Source: Alphaproteobacteria bacterium (GTDB lineage Bacteria > Pseudomonadota > Alphaproteobacteria > Rhizobiales > Aestuariivirgaceae). From it: a DNA stretch of 36,701 nt. The stretch spans positions 1-36,701 of the forward strand of contig JAHEBA010000026.1 of NCBI GenBank assembly GCA_024642465.1, given 5' to 3'. The notes under the pieces are model-generated. The model was given only the letters and a program-made list of their open reading frames with translations, was not told the DNA's origin and made no database searches. A program made the translations under genes and the position numbers. The first letter of the stretch is position 1. Each line of letters opens with the position of its first letter. This document shows positions 1-8,696 of the stretch, one piece after another.

Positions 1-824
1 CCAAGCAACGCAAGCTAGGCGGCGAGAAATTCACCGTCGAAGGCCTGGTGCTGCCGGGCGAGGGTGACTTCGGTGTCGCGCTGGACGACATCAGCTTCTC
101 TGTTCGTGCAGGCGAAATCTTCGGCATCGCCGGGGTGGCAGGCAACGGCCAGAACGAACTGCTGCTGGCCTTGAGCGGCGAACGCCCCGCTCCAGACGCC
201 CGGGCGGTACGTATCGGGGACACCGGCGTTGGTCAGATGGATGCCAATGCCAGGCGCGGGCTCGGGCTGTGCACCGTGCCTGAGGAACGCAATGGCCATG
301 GCGCGGTGGTGGATTTCAGCCTGTCGGACAACGCCATTCTAACAGCACGTAACCGCATGGGCCTTGCCAGCGGCAGCGGTCTCATCGATGTCGGGGCGGC
401 CGAGAGGTTTGCAGCCAGGGTTATCGAGGCCTTCGGGGTGAAGGCAACCGGCGCTGGTGCACTGGCAGGCTCGCTGTCGGGTGGCAACCTGCAAAAGTAC
501 ATTATGGGTCGTGAGATCCTGCAGCAGCCAGACGTGCTGGTGGTATCACAGCCCACCTGGGGCGTCGACGCGGGTGCTGCCGCCGCCATTCACCAGGCGC
601 TGGTTGACCTTGCTGCAATCGGCTCTGCGATTGTGGTTATCTCGCAGGACCTGGATGAACTGCTGGCGATTTCCGATCGAATGGCGGTGATCAACGAGGG
701 CCGCCTGTCGCGAACGCTCGATGTGGGCGCGGCGTCCATTGACGAGATCGGGCTGCTGATGGGCGGGGTGCATGGCGACCCGTTTGCCACCGCGGAGATC
801 ACGGAGGCGAGCCATGCTCATTGA
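1..824 (+). CDS. ABC importer ATPase, C-terminal half (nucleoside/BMP type), 5'-truncated by window edge
   Basis: The reading frame is open from base 3, so the start lies outside the window; the internal GTG at 48 is not the true start. What is visible is the second nucleotide-binding domain of a two-domain ATPase of the RbsA/YufO kind: a Walker A-like GVAGNGQN without the usual lysine (normal for this second domain), the signature LSGGNLQK, a Walker B region ending QPTWGVD and a switch region ISQDLDEL. It would energise the two permeases encoded just downstream; its stop overlaps the next start by 11 bases. Import of nucleosides or another small ligand delivered by a BMP-type lipoprotein is inferred from family; the binding protein is not in the window. 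Confidence 0.9.
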   Translation, partial: KQRKLGGEKFTVEGLVLPGEGDFGVALDDISFSVRAGEIFGIAGVAGNGQNELLLALSGERPAPDARAVRIGDTGVGQMDANARRGLGLCTVPEERNGHGAVVDFSLSDNAILTARNRMGLASGSGLIDVGAAERFAARVIEAFGVKATGAGALAGSLSGGNLQKYIMGREILQQPDVLVVSQPTWGVDAGAAAAIHQALVDLAAIGSAIVVISQDLDELLAISDRMAVINEGRLSRTLDVGAASIDEIGLLMGGVHGDPFATAEITEASHAH

Positions 825-1896
825 GCTGGAGAAGCGCAAGGAACCCAGCCGGCTGATGCTGTACCTGACGCCGTTTATTGCTGTGCTTGCAACCATGCTG
901 GCAGGCGCCATCATCTTTACGCTTATCGGCCATGACGGCTTCGGCGCGGTGGGCAAGATCTTCTTCGGCCCGCTGCTCGACACCTACAAGTGGCAGGACC
1001 TCGGCGTGAAGGCCGCGCCGCTGATCCTGATTGCCGTTGGTCTCGCCATCGGCTTCCGCGCCAACGTCTGGAACATCGGCGCCGAGGGCCAGTACATCAT
1101 GGGTGGACTGGCCGGCACCGGCGTCGCCTTGCTGACCTGGGGCATGGAAGGCTGGTGGATATTGCCGGCCATGTGCCTTGCCGGCGTTGCGGGCGGCATG
1201 GCCTATGCCGCCATACCCACCGTCTTGCGCACGCGGTTCAACGTCAACGAAATCCTGTCCAGTCTGATGCTGACCTATGTGGCCGTGCAATTGCTGTATT
1301 ACCTGATGCGCGGACCCTGGAAGGACCCCGAAGGGTTCAACTTCCCGCAGACGCGCATGTTCAACGACTGGCAGCTTCTGCCCACGGTGGTGCCGGGTAC
1401 GGTGGTGCATCTGGGCGTGCCGATTGCGTTCATCGTTGCGCTCATTGCCTGGTTCGTCATGTCGCGCACCGTGTTCGGTTTCCGCATCCGGGTGGTGGGC
1501 GCGGCACCGGCAGCCGCCCGCTACGGAGGGTTTAATGCCAGGCGCACCGTCTGGGCCGCGCTGCTGACCGGCGGCGGGCTGGCAGGCTTTGCCGGCATCC
1601 TTGAAGCGGCAGGCCCGTTCGGACAGATGGTGCCGCAGTTTCCGACCAATTACGGCTTCACCGCCATCATCGTGGCTTTCCTCGGGCGGCTGCACCCGGC
1701 AGGGATCATTCTGGCTGGCATAATCCTGGCGGTGTCCTATGTGGGCGGCGAGATGGCACAGTCTTCTATTGGCTTGCCCAACGCCGCGACGGGCGTGTTC
1801 CAGGCCATGATGCTATTCTTCCTGCTGGCCAGCGACGTGCTTGTCCGCTACCGGATCAGGATTGGCGGCCAGGTGCACAGGGCAGGGGAGGCATGA
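814..1896 (+). CDS. ABC transporter permease (YufP/NupP-like)
   Basis: A 360-aa membrane protein of the BPD_transp_2 family. Start ATG 814 is chosen because it overlaps the upstream ATPase stop; an earlier in-frame start at 772 lies inside the ATPase gene. Hydrophobic helices alternate through the protein, and the FRANVWNIGAEGQ segment near residue 90 is typical of the first permease of the nucleoside/BMP importers. It should form the inner-membrane channel with the next gene and be powered by the ATPase before it. Substrate is unproven: nucleosides are the best-known ligands of close relatives, but purine-like compounds are also possible. Confidence 0.88.
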   Translation: MLIELEKRKEPSRLMLYLTPFIAVLATMLAGAIIFTLIGHDGFGAVGKIFFGPLLDTYKWQDLGVKAAPLILIAVGLAIGFRANVWNIGAEGQYIMGGLAGTGVALLTWGMEGWWILPAMCLAGVAGGMAYAAIPTVLRTRFNVNEILSSLMLTYVAVQLLYYLMRGPWKDPEGFNFPQTRMFNDWQLLPTVVPGTVVHLGVPIAFIVALIAWFVMSRTVFGFRIRVVGAAPAAARYGGFNARRTVWAALLTGGGLAGFAGILEAAGPFGQMVPQFPTNYGFTAIIVAFLGRLHPAGIILAGIILAVSYVGGEMAQSSIGLPNAATGVFQAMMLFFLLASDVLVRYRIRIGGQVHRAGEA

Positions 1897-2822
1897 CCGT
1901 GGAGGGTTCGCTGGTCATCCCGATCATCATGACCGTCGTCGGCGCGGCAACGCCGATCCTGCTGGCGGCGTTGGGCGAACTCGTGGTCGAGAAATCCGGT
2001 GTCCTCAATCTCGGCGTCGAAGGCATGATGCTGATCGGCGCGGTGACGGGTTTCGCCGTCACTACCGTGACAGGCCAGCCTGTCATCGGCATCCTCTCGG
2101 CCATGCTGGCCGCCGCCGGGTCCGCCTTCATCTTCGGCTTCCTCACGCTCACCCTCACCGCCAACCAGGTTGCCACCGGGCTGGCATTGACCATTTTCGG
2201 CATCGGCCTGTCGGCGCTGGCAGGCGAGGGCTATGTGGGCCGCACGGTCGATGTGTTCGGCTCGGCGTTTCCGGAAAGCCTGGCCGGCCATCCCGTGCTG
2301 AGGGTGATCTTCGGCTACAGCCCGCTGGTGTACGTTTCGCTCATTCTTGTTGTTGCGGTCAGCTGGTTCCTGCGCAGGACGCGGGCCGGGCTGATACTCA
2401 GGGCGGTGGGTGAGTCGGATATCTCTGCCCACTCCATCGGATATCCGGTCATCGCCGTGCGCTACATGGCGGTGCTGTTCGGCGGCGCTATGGCGGGCCT
2501 TGCCGGATGCTTCTACTCGCTGGTGCTGACGCCCATGTGGGCCGAGCAGCTCACGGCGGGGCGCGGCTGGATTGCGCTCGCGCTGGTGGTGTTTGCCAGC
2601 TGGCGGCCGGCGCGGCTGCTGCTGGGGGCTTACCTGTTTGGCGCGGTGATGACGCTGGAACTCCACGCCAAGGCGGCGGGCTTCTCGCTGGTGGCGCCGG
2701 AGTTCCTTGCAGCCATGCCCTATCTCGCCACCATCGCCGTGCTGGCCATCATTTCGGCCCGCAAGGCTGGAAGCTCAGCTGCACCGGCCTGCCTCGGCAA
2801 GCCGTTCAAGCCGGGTGCTTGA
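1893..2822 (+). CDS. ABC transporter permease (YufQ/NupQ-like)
   Basis: A 309-aa membrane protein whose ATG overlaps the previous TGA (ATGA), showing translational coupling. The segment EKSGVLNLGVEGMMLIGAV near residues 30-48 is the hallmark of the second permease in the simple-sugar/nucleoside BMP importers. It pairs with the upstream permease. The gene ends 5 bases from the convergent stop of gmaS, and no obvious terminator hairpin fits in the gap, so the two transcripts probably run into each other. Confidence 0.88.
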   Translation: MTVEGSLVIPIIMTVVGAATPILLAALGELVVEKSGVLNLGVEGMMLIGAVTGFAVTTVTGQPVIGILSAMLAAAGSAFIFGFLTLTLTANQVATGLALTIFGIGLSALAGEGYVGRTVDVFGSAFPESLAGHPVLRVIFGYSPLVYVSLILVVAVSWFLRRTRAGLILRAVGESDISAHSIGYPVIAVRYMAVLFGGAMAGLAGCFYSLVLTPMWAEQLTAGRGWIALALVVFASWRPARLLLGAYLFGAVMTLELHAKAAGFSLVAPEFLAAMPYLATIAVLAIISARKAGSSAAPACLGKPFKPGA

Positions 2823-2827
2823 ACCGC

Positions 2828-4153
2828 TCAGATATCGAGTGTGTTGTCGTGTTCCCACTTGGAGAAGTGTGAGACGAAGGAGTTCCACTCCTGGTGCTTG
2901 AGCTTGAGGTAGGCGTCGGAGAAGTCGTTGCCCATGGCGGACTTGAGCGCCTTGTCCTTGTCGTACTCGCGCAGCGCGTCGAGCAGGTTGAGCGGCAGCT
3001 TCGGCGCGCCCTTGACCTTGTGGCCGTCGGCATACATGTCGATGTCGTAGCGCTTGCCCGGATCGGCCTTGGAGCGGATGCCGTCGAGACCGGCGGCGAT
3101 GATGACGGCCTGCAGCAGGTAGGGGTTGGCAGCACCGTCCGGCAGGCGCAGTTCGAACCGGCCGGGCCCCGGCACTCGCACCATGTGGGTGCGGTTGTTG
3201 CCGGTCCAGGTGACGGAGTTGGGCGCCCAGGTGGCACCTGACGTGGTGCGCGGGGCGTTGATGCGCTTGTAAGAGTTGACGGTCGGGTTGGTGATGGCGG
3301 CCAGCGCCGAGGCGTGCTTCATGATGCCGCCGAGGAAGTGCTTGCCCTGTTCTGACAGGCCGACTTCGCCGGTCGGGCCGTCGCCGCCTTTCTTGGTGGC
3401 GAACACGTTGGTCTTGCCGGACTTATCCCACACCGAGATGTGGGCATGGCAGCCATTGCCGGTCAGCCCTTCGATGGGCTTGGGCATGAAGGTGGCGCGA
3501 AGCCCATGCTTCTCGGCGATCGACTTGACCATGAACTTGAAGAACGAGTGCTTGTCGGCGGTGGCAAGCGCGTCGTCGAACTCCCAGTTCATCTCGAACT
3601 GGCCGTTGGCGTCCTCGTGGTCGTTCTGGTAGGGGCCCCAGCCGAGGTCCAGCATGTGGTCGCAGATCTCGGCGATGACGTCATAGCGGCGCATCACCGC
3701 CTGCTGGTCGTAGCAGGGCTTTTCGGCGGTATCGTACTGGTCAGAGATCTGCGAGCCATCGGGGGACAGCAGGAAGAACTCGCCCTCAATCCCGGTCTTT
3801 ACCCGCAGGCCCGCATCGGCGGCCTCGCCGATCAGCCGGTTGAGCACGTTGCGCGGCGCCTGGGCAACGAGCTGGTCATCCATGACGCAATTACTGGCAA
3901 GCCAGGCAACGTCCTTCTTCCACGGAAGCTGGATGACGCTATCGGGGTCCGGCACGGCCAGCATGTCCGGGTGGGCCGGAGTCAGGTCCAGCCAGGTGGC
4001 GAAGCCTGCAAAACCGGCACCATCCTTCTGCATGCCGGCGATCGCCTGAGCCGGCACGAGCTTGGCCCGCTGCCCGCCGAACAGGTCCGTGTACGAGATC
4101 ATGAAGTACTTGATGCCGTTCTTCTTCGCGTAGGCTGCAAGGTCTTTGCTCAT
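2828..4153 (-). CDS. gmaS: Gamma-glutamylmethylamide synthetase (GmaS), glutamine synthetase type III-like
   Basis: A 441-aa glutamine synthetase family enzyme. It is expected to join methylamine to glutamate using ATP, giving gamma-glutamylmethylamide, the first step of the N-methylglutamate pathway. Start ATG 4153 follows a GAGGG ribosome site; the open frame runs further upstream but without family sequence. Active-site elements seen: GIEGEFFLL (E123, E125), HEDANGQFEMNW (E180, E187), NGCHAHIS (H236, H238), TGNNRT (R321) and RFELRLPDGAANPYL (E334). EDANGQFE and TGNNRT match motifs I recall as the basis of gmaS-specific primers. It is the last gene after mgsA-mgsB-mgsC, the expected company. 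The alternative is GlnT, a true ammonia-using synthetase found beside glxBCD in rhizobia; sequence alone does not fully separate the two. Confidence 0.75.
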   Translation of the reverse strand: MSKDLAAYAKKNGIKYFMISYTDLFGGQRAKLVPAQAIAGMQKDGAGFAGFATWLDLTPAHPDMLAVPDPDSVIQLPWKKDVAWLASNCVMDDQLVAQAPRNVLNRLIGEAADAGLRVKTGIEGEFFLLSPDGSQISDQYDTAEKPCYDQQAVMRRYDVIAEICDHMLDLGWGPYQNDHEDANGQFEMNWEFDDALATADKHSFFKFMVKSIAEKHGLRATFMPKPIEGLTGNGCHAHISVWDKSGKTNVFATKKGGDGPTGEVGLSEQGKHFLGGIMKHASALAAITNPTVNSYKRINAPRTTSGATWAPNSVTWTGNNRTHMVRVPGPGRFELRLPDGAANPYLLQAVIIAAGLDGIRSKADPGKRYDIDMYADGHKVKGAPKLPLNLLDALREYDKDKALKSAMGNDFSDAYLKLKHQEWNSFVSHFSKWEHDNTLDI

Positions 4154-4190
4154 CCCCGTTTCCCTCTTCAGTGTCCGTAGGTGTTGTCGA

Positions 4191-5516
4191 TCAGAAGCCG
4201 TTCCTGCCAGGGTACCAGTCGGTGCCGGCAAGAGGAACCTTTGCCATCGCCGCAGCCTCAAGCGTCAGAGCGCATAGGTCTTCCGGTTCCAGGTTGTGCA
4301 GATGGTTCTTGCCGCAGGCGCGCGCGATGGTCTGGGCTTCCAGCGTCATTACCTTGAGATAGTTGGACAGCCGCCGGCCGCCAAGGATCGGATCGAAGCG
4401 GTTGTACAGCTCCGGGTCCTGGGTGGTGATGCCGGCCGGATCCTTGCCCTCGTGCCAGTCGTCATAAGCGCCAGCGATAGTGCCGAGCTTGCGGTATTCG
4501 CCTTCAAACTTGGGATCGTTGTCGCCAAGGGCAACGAGAGCCGCAGTGCCGATGGAAACAGCGTCTGCGCCCAGCGCCATGGCCTTGGCCACGTCGGCGC
4601 CATTGCGAATGCCGCCCGACACGATGAGTTGTACCTTGCGGTGCATGCCGAGGTCCTGCAGCGCCTTCACTGCTTCCGGAATGCAGGCCAGCGTCGGCAT
4701 GCCGACATGCTCGATGAACACGTCCTGGGTGGCAGCCGTGCCGCCCTGCATGCCGTCCAGCACTACCACGTCGGCCCCGGCCTTCACGGCAAGGGCAGTG
4801 TCATAGTAAGGCCGTGCACCTCCGATCTTCACATAGATGGGCTTTTCCCAGTCGGTGATCTCACGAAGCTCGAGGATCTTGATTTCCATGTCGTCCGGCC
4901 CGGTCCAGTCCGGATGACGGCAGGCCGAGCGCTGGTCAATGCCCTTGGGCAGGTTGCGCATTTCGGCAACCCTGTCGGAAATCTTCTGGCCCAGCAGCAT
5001 GCCGCCGCCGCCCGGCTTGGCGCCCTGTCCAACCACGATCTCGATGGCATCGCAGCGGCGCAGGTCGTCCGGGTTCATGCCATAGCGTGACGGCAGGTAC
5101 TGGTAGACCAGCGTCTTCGAATGGCCGCGCTCCTCCTCGGTCATGCCGCCGTCGCCGGTGGTGGTGGAGGTGCCTGCTGCCGAGGCGCCGCGCCCCAGCG
5201 CTTCCTTGGCTGGTCCCGACAGCGAACCGAAGCTCATGCCGGCGATGGTGATGGGGATGTCGAGGTGGATCGGTTTCTTCGCATGGCGCGTGCCGAGCCA
5301 GACATCCGTTGCGCACTTCTCGCGGTAGCCTTCCAGCGGATAGCGCGAGATCGAGGCACCCAGGAACAGAAGGTCGTCGAAGTGGGGCAGACGCCGCTTC
5401 GAGCCGCCGCCGCGGATGTCGTAGATGCCGGAGGCTGCCGCGCGTCGGATCTCGGCGTTGACGTCGTTGGAGAAGGTCCACGACTGCTTCGGCGGTGTAT
5501 GGGGAAAGTCGCTCAT
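4191..5516 (-). CDS. mgsC: N-methylglutamate synthase FMN subunit (MgsC/GlxD-like), lacking Fe-S cysteines
   Basis: A 441-aa protein matching the FMN-binding synthase domain of glutamate synthase. The (beta/alpha)8 barrel features are clear: GMSFGSLSGPAKEAL near 93, GDGGMT near 121, the VLDGMQGGTAAT loop near 252 and SGGIRNGADVAKA near 300. It should move the methylamino group of gamma-glutamylmethylamide onto 2-oxoglutarate or glutamate carbon, giving N-methylglutamate, with the other two subunits. At residues 350-365, where glutamate synthases carry the 3Fe-4S cysteines, it reads AYDDWHEGKDPAGITT with no cysteine. The paralogue at 15094-16449 keeps them. It starts 9 bases after mgsB and ends 37 bases before gmaS, so it sits mid-operon. 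Confidence 0.75.
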   Translation of the reverse strand: MSDFPHTPPKQSWTFSNDVNAEIRRAAASGIYDIRGGGSKRRLPHFDDLLFLGASISRYPLEGYREKCATDVWLGTRHAKKPIHLDIPITIAGMSFGSLSGPAKEALGRGASAAGTSTTTGDGGMTEEERGHSKTLVYQYLPSRYGMNPDDLRRCDAIEIVVGQGAKPGGGGMLLGQKISDRVAEMRNLPKGIDQRSACRHPDWTGPDDMEIKILELREITDWEKPIYVKIGGARPYYDTALAVKAGADVVVLDGMQGGTAATQDVFIEHVGMPTLACIPEAVKALQDLGMHRKVQLIVSGGIRNGADVAKAMALGADAVSIGTAALVALGDNDPKFEGEYRKLGTIAGAYDDWHEGKDPAGITTQDPELYNRFDPILGGRRLSNYLKVMTLEAQTIARACGKNHLHNLEPEDLCALTLEAAAMAKVPLAGTDWYPGRNGF

Positions 5517-5525
5517 CGAGAAGCC

Positions 5526-6215
5526 TCAGTACGCGTCCGCGTTGTCGATATTGAAGTTGTAGAGCTTGCGGGCCGAGCCATAGCGGGTGAACTCTTCCGG
5601 TTTGGCCTTGCCGTCCACACCGGCTTGCTTCAGCAGATCCGCCAGAAGCTCGAGGTGTTCGGGCCGCATCTCCTTCTCGATGCAGTCGGCGCCAAGGCTC
5701 TTCACCTTGCCACGGACGAACAGCCGCGCCTCGTACAGGCTGTCGCCCAGCGCCTCGCCAGCATCGCCCAGTACCACCAGGGTGCCGGACTGCGCCATGA
5801 AGGCCGACATGTGGCCGATATTGCCGTGCACCACGATGTTGATGCCCTTCATCGAGATGCCGCAGCGCGAGCTGGCATTGCCCTTGATCACCAACAGCCC
5901 GCCACGGCCCGTGGCCCCGGCATACTGGCTGGCATCGCCTTCCACGATCACCGTGCCCGACATCATGTTCTCCGCCACGCCCGGCCCAGCGGAGCCCTTG
6001 ATTTGCACGGTCGCCTGCTTGTTCATGCCGGCGCAGTAATAGCCGGTCGAGCCCTTCACTGTCACCTCGACGGGTGCGTCGAGACCGGCGGCGATGGCGT
6101 GGGCGCCCTTCGGGTTGATCACCTCCCAGGCGCTCATGTTGGTCTGGCCCTTGAGCGCATGGAGGGTGGAATTCAACTCGCGCAGGCCGCGGGCCTCAAG
6201 GTCAAAGGTCTGCAT
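5526..6215 (-). CDS. mgsB: N-methylglutamate synthase GXGXG subunit (MgsB/GlxC-like)
   Basis: A 229-aa right-handed beta-helix protein equivalent to the C-terminal GXGXG domain of glutamate synthase, built from repeats such as GSAGPGVAENMMSGTVIVEG, GNASSRCGISMKG and GDAGEALGDSLYEA. It is a structural and channelling subunit. Start ATG 6215 is two bases after the mgsA stop; longer in-frame starts lie within mgsA. Family knowledge: the three separate subunits reproduce GATase, synthase and GXGXG domains of one large glutamate synthase. Operon position between mgsA and mgsC supports the role. Confidence 0.75.
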   Translation of the reverse strand: MQTFDLEARGLRELNSTLHALKGQTNMSAWEVINPKGAHAIAAGLDAPVEVTVKGSTGYYCAGMNKQATVQIKGSAGPGVAENMMSGTVIVEGDASQYAGATGRGGLLVIKGNASSRCGISMKGINIVVHGNIGHMSAFMAQSGTLVVLGDAGEALGDSLYEARLFVRGKVKSLGADCIEKEMRPEHLELLADLLKQAGVDGKAKPEEFTRYGSARKLYNFNIDNADAY

Positions 6216-6217
6216 CG

Positions 6218-7114
6218 TCAATGGTTCCAGAAGTAAACGGTGGCAGGTTCGGGTTCCCACACCCGGGCATCCTCGATCCCCGGCAGGTTGACCAGCGCCC
6301 GGTACTCAGAGCCGAACGCCACGTACTGGTCGGTTTCGGCCATCACCGCCGGCTTGCACGCAATCGGGTCGCGCACCACGCCGAAGCCGTCCTTGGTGCC
6401 GACCACGAAGGTGAAGAAGCCGTCGAGGTCCGACAGGCTCGATTCCAGCGCCTCGCCCAGTGTGGCGCCTTCGCGCATCTTCCAGGTCAGGTAGGCCGCG
6501 CCTACCTCGGTGTCGTTCTGGGTCTCGGTGATGATGCCCTCGTGCGCCAGTTGGCGGCGCAGGCTGTTGTGGTTGGACAGCGAGCCATTGTGTACGAGGC
6601 ACTGGTCCGCTCCCGTAGAGAACGGGTGTGCGCCCATCGTGGTCACCGCCGACTCGGTCGCCATGCGGGTATGCCCAATGCCGTGGGTGCCGCTCATCTT
6701 CGCCAGCTCGAAGCGCGCCGCTACGTCCTTCGGCAGGCCCACTTCCTTGTAGATCTCGATGGTGTCGCCAGCGCTCATCACCCGCACCTCCGGGCGCAGC
6801 CTCTTCAGCGCTGCACGCGCGGCGTCGATCTTGTCAGCCGCCATCTCCAGCACCGCGTGGGTGTCCTTGCGGGTCATCTTCACCGCCGTGCCGCACGCCT
6901 TGCCAAGCGCGGCATCGAGACCCTCGAAGTCCGCATCCGGATTGGCCGACTGCACCGTCAGCTTCCACTGGTCATCGGCGTCGGTACCGTAGATGGCGAT
7001 GCCCGCGCTGTCCGGACCGCGATCGGTCATGGTGATCAGCATGCCGGTCAGCATCTGACCAAGCTGCGGCTCCAGAGACTTGTCCTTGAGAAACAGACCA
7101 ACAATCCCGCACAT
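6218..7114 (-). CDS. mgsA: N-methylglutamate synthase amidotransferase subunit (MgsA/GlxB-like)
   Basis: A 298-aa class II glutamine amidotransferase. Start ATG 7114 is fixed by two facts: it follows AAGGAGG, and it places the catalytic cysteine at residue 2 (MCGIVGLF) as the Ntn-hydrolase mechanism demands; upstream in-frame starts would bury it. Further signature elements are DRGPDSAG, GHTRMATES, VHNGSLSNHNSLRRQL and NDTEVGAAYL. It would cleave the gamma-amide and pass the amine inward to the FMN subunit. It is the first gene of the mgsABC-gmaS operon, 172 bases downstream of the regulator gene, so it probably has its own promoter. Confidence 0.75.
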   Translation of the reverse strand: MCGIVGLFLKDKSLEPQLGQMLTGMLITMTDRGPDSAGIAIYGTDADDQWKLTVQSANPDADFEGLDAALGKACGTAVKMTRKDTHAVLEMAADKIDAARAALKRLRPEVRVMSAGDTIEIYKEVGLPKDVAARFELAKMSGTHGIGHTRMATESAVTTMGAHPFSTGADQCLVHNGSLSNHNSLRRQLAHEGIITETQNDTEVGAAYLTWKMREGATLGEALESSLSDLDGFFTFVVGTKDGFGVVRDPIACKPAVMAETDQYVAFGSEYRALVNLPGIEDARVWEPEPATVYFWNH

Positions 7115-7286
7115 GCAGATCGTCCTCCTTGATGATGATGGATTTAGGCTAAGCTGGCACGCGATGAAATTCAACTAGCAAGAATATCTTTTTCACAAGA
7201 GTAGTGAGTTGTGCAAGTCAATTGTTGCGCTTACCCGCTTGCCGGACAGAGCGCCAATCCCTGTGTAATCAGCGAAAGCAGCCTCG
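7115..7286 (-). promoter_or_regulatory. Leader and probable promoter of mgsABC-gmaS
   Basis: An AT-richer gap between the regulator stop and mgsA. On the minus strand it carries TTGACT (at 7221-7216) as a possible -35 element and, overlapping it, inverted arms GCAA/TTGC at 7213-7216 and 7225-7228 around an AATT core, which could be an operator for the adjacent XRE/cupin protein. A clear -10 element was not found. The AAGGAGG ribosome site lies just ahead of mgsA. Confidence 0.35.
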
Positions 7287-7916
7287 TTACTTCGCGTTCT
7301 TGTAGGCGATGATCGACAGGTATCGTGCCGGCAGCTTGTGCAGGTTTTCAGGCCCATGCGGCGCGTCTGCATCGAAGAACAGGGTGTCGCCCGGCTCGAG
7401 CCTGTAGATGTCCTTCCCGTGCCGGTAGTCGACTTCGCCCTCCAGCATGTAGATCGTCTCGATGCCTTCATGCTGGAACGTCGGGAACACGTCCGAGTCC
7501 GAAGTCAACGTGATCAGGTAGGGTTCGACGACAACGCCGCTGGCATTCTGGCCCAGGTGTCCTAGCAGCTTGTATTGGTGTCCTGCGCGCGTCCCGCGCC
7601 GTTCTGTTTCGACGCCTTGGCCGGCCTTGGTATGCACCGCATTGTGCACATCCTCGAACCGCCGGAAGAACGCCGTCACCGGCACGTTGAGCGCGTGGGA
7701 CAGGCTTTGCAGCGTGGTGAGCGACGGGGAAGTATTGCCGTTCTCGATTTTCGACAGCATGCCGATCGAAAGGCCCGTGCGCTTGGACAGGTCCGCAACG
7801 GTCATTCCGGCAAGCGTGCGGAACGTGCGAACCTCGCGGCCGATGGCGACCTCCAGAATGTTCTCCCGCTCGTCGCTTACTCGGTGCGGGTCCTGCTGCA
7901 GTACAACCTGTGCCAT
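7287..7916 (-). CDS. XRE-family transcription regulator with C-terminal cupin domain
   Basis: A 209-aa protein. The N-terminal helix-turn-helix runs at about residues 25-80 (LSKRTGLSIGMLSKIENGNTSPS is visible). A cupin sensor domain runs at about 130-205 (FPTFQHEGIETIYMLEGEV and a second strand pair around LEPGDTLFFDADAPHG). This layout is common in regulators of amine, polyamine and amino-acid catabolism, the cupin binding the effector. Being directly upstream of, and on the same strand as, mgsABC-gmaS, it is the likely local regulator, perhaps sensing a methylamine-derived metabolite. No ligand can be assigned from sequence. Confidence 0.85.
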   Translation of the reverse strand: MAQVVLQQDPHRVSDERENILEVAIGREVRTFRTLAGMTVADLSKRTGLSIGMLSKIENGNTSPSLTTLQSLSHALNVPVTAFFRRFEDVHNAVHTKAGQGVETERRGTRAGHQYKLLGHLGQNASGVVVEPYLITLTSDSDVFPTFQHEGIETIYMLEGEVDYRHGKDIYRLEPGDTLFFDADAPHGPENLHKLPARYLSIIAYKNAK

Positions 7917-8696
7917 CCTTTGAAAGACCTTCCAACTGCCCGGGCTTGATACCGCCTCTGCACGATGTGTGCGTTGCCAGAACCATAGGCATCCTCGAAC
8001 TGGAATTCAAAGCATTGAGAGGGCGATGGCATATCCCTGGCTTGTTTGCAGGCCCAATCTCTCCCAGGAAGCGAATCCGGGGTCGAGGCAGCTGTACGTG
8101 TATTTCCGATCTTTTGGCACTCAACGACATCCAGCATCGTTGATAAGCAAGTAAACCGGCTTGAGATCGGGAGGCGATGTGGAGAGGCACGACCTCAGTA
8201 TCCGCAGCAGGGCGGCTCGCGGTGGGTTGACTGGACGCTGGCAGGTAGAGGACCTCGCAGACTAAGGAACTGCCAGACCTTTAACAGTCACGGGAGAACT
8301 TATGGGGTCCGCCGCGTTAGACGGCGAAGCCAAACCGATTGACCCCTTACCGCGCTTGGTGCAATTCTAAAAACGCAAACGTTGCCGAAGCGCATTATTC
8401 CGCCTATGGCAACAGATGCCCTTGGGCCCGACGCTAAGTTCATCCGGCGAGTGCCGAAGTGTCGGACCTGTCGCCTTCGAGTGTCAAAGCGAATGTCCGA
8501 GGCACAAATCAATTGGTGCGAAATCAGAATTAGAGACGAGTCTCGAAATTGGAACATTCCTCGCAACGAATGCATTTCGATCCGCCTGTGGGAATTTGAT
8601 TCCTTGTATTAAGCTAACTTAACATAGCCAGAACTACCGTGTTGCTTACCTTGTCCGGCTCGCATTAATCCTCGGGAAGCCCGCCAAAGAACCGTC
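7917..8696. other. 780-base region without a recognisable gene
   Basis: It lies between divergent genes and should hold the promoters of the XRE/cupin gene (minus) and of the amidotransferase gene (plus). Short frames occur on both strands but none has a family resemblance, a good ribosome site or coding-like composition. A 7-bp stem (CTGGCAG 8238-8244 with CTGCCAG 8270-8276) encloses a nested AGGT/ACCT pair, which might be a small structured RNA but is weak. Composition is more AT-rich toward 8500-8650 than in the flanking operons. No riboswitch class was recognised. Confidence 0.5.

Noticed and set aside
1..824. Loss-of-function ATPase because the Walker A lysine is missing
   Set aside because: The second nucleotide-binding domain of this transporter family normally lacks it; the first domain lies outside the window.
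799..4180. Long open frames antisense to the permease genes and to gmaS (about 799-1695, 1848-2666 and 3440-4180)
   Set aside because: They are shadows of GC-rich coding sequence on the other strand: arginine/histidine-rich, without domains or ribosome sites.
2828..7114. Calling the first module a glyoxylate/glx or ammonia-assimilating glnT-glxBCD locus
   Set aside because: Homology would allow it, but the EDANGQFE and TGNNRT motifs and the methylated-amine setting favour gmaS-mgsABC; kept as an alternative in the gene entries.
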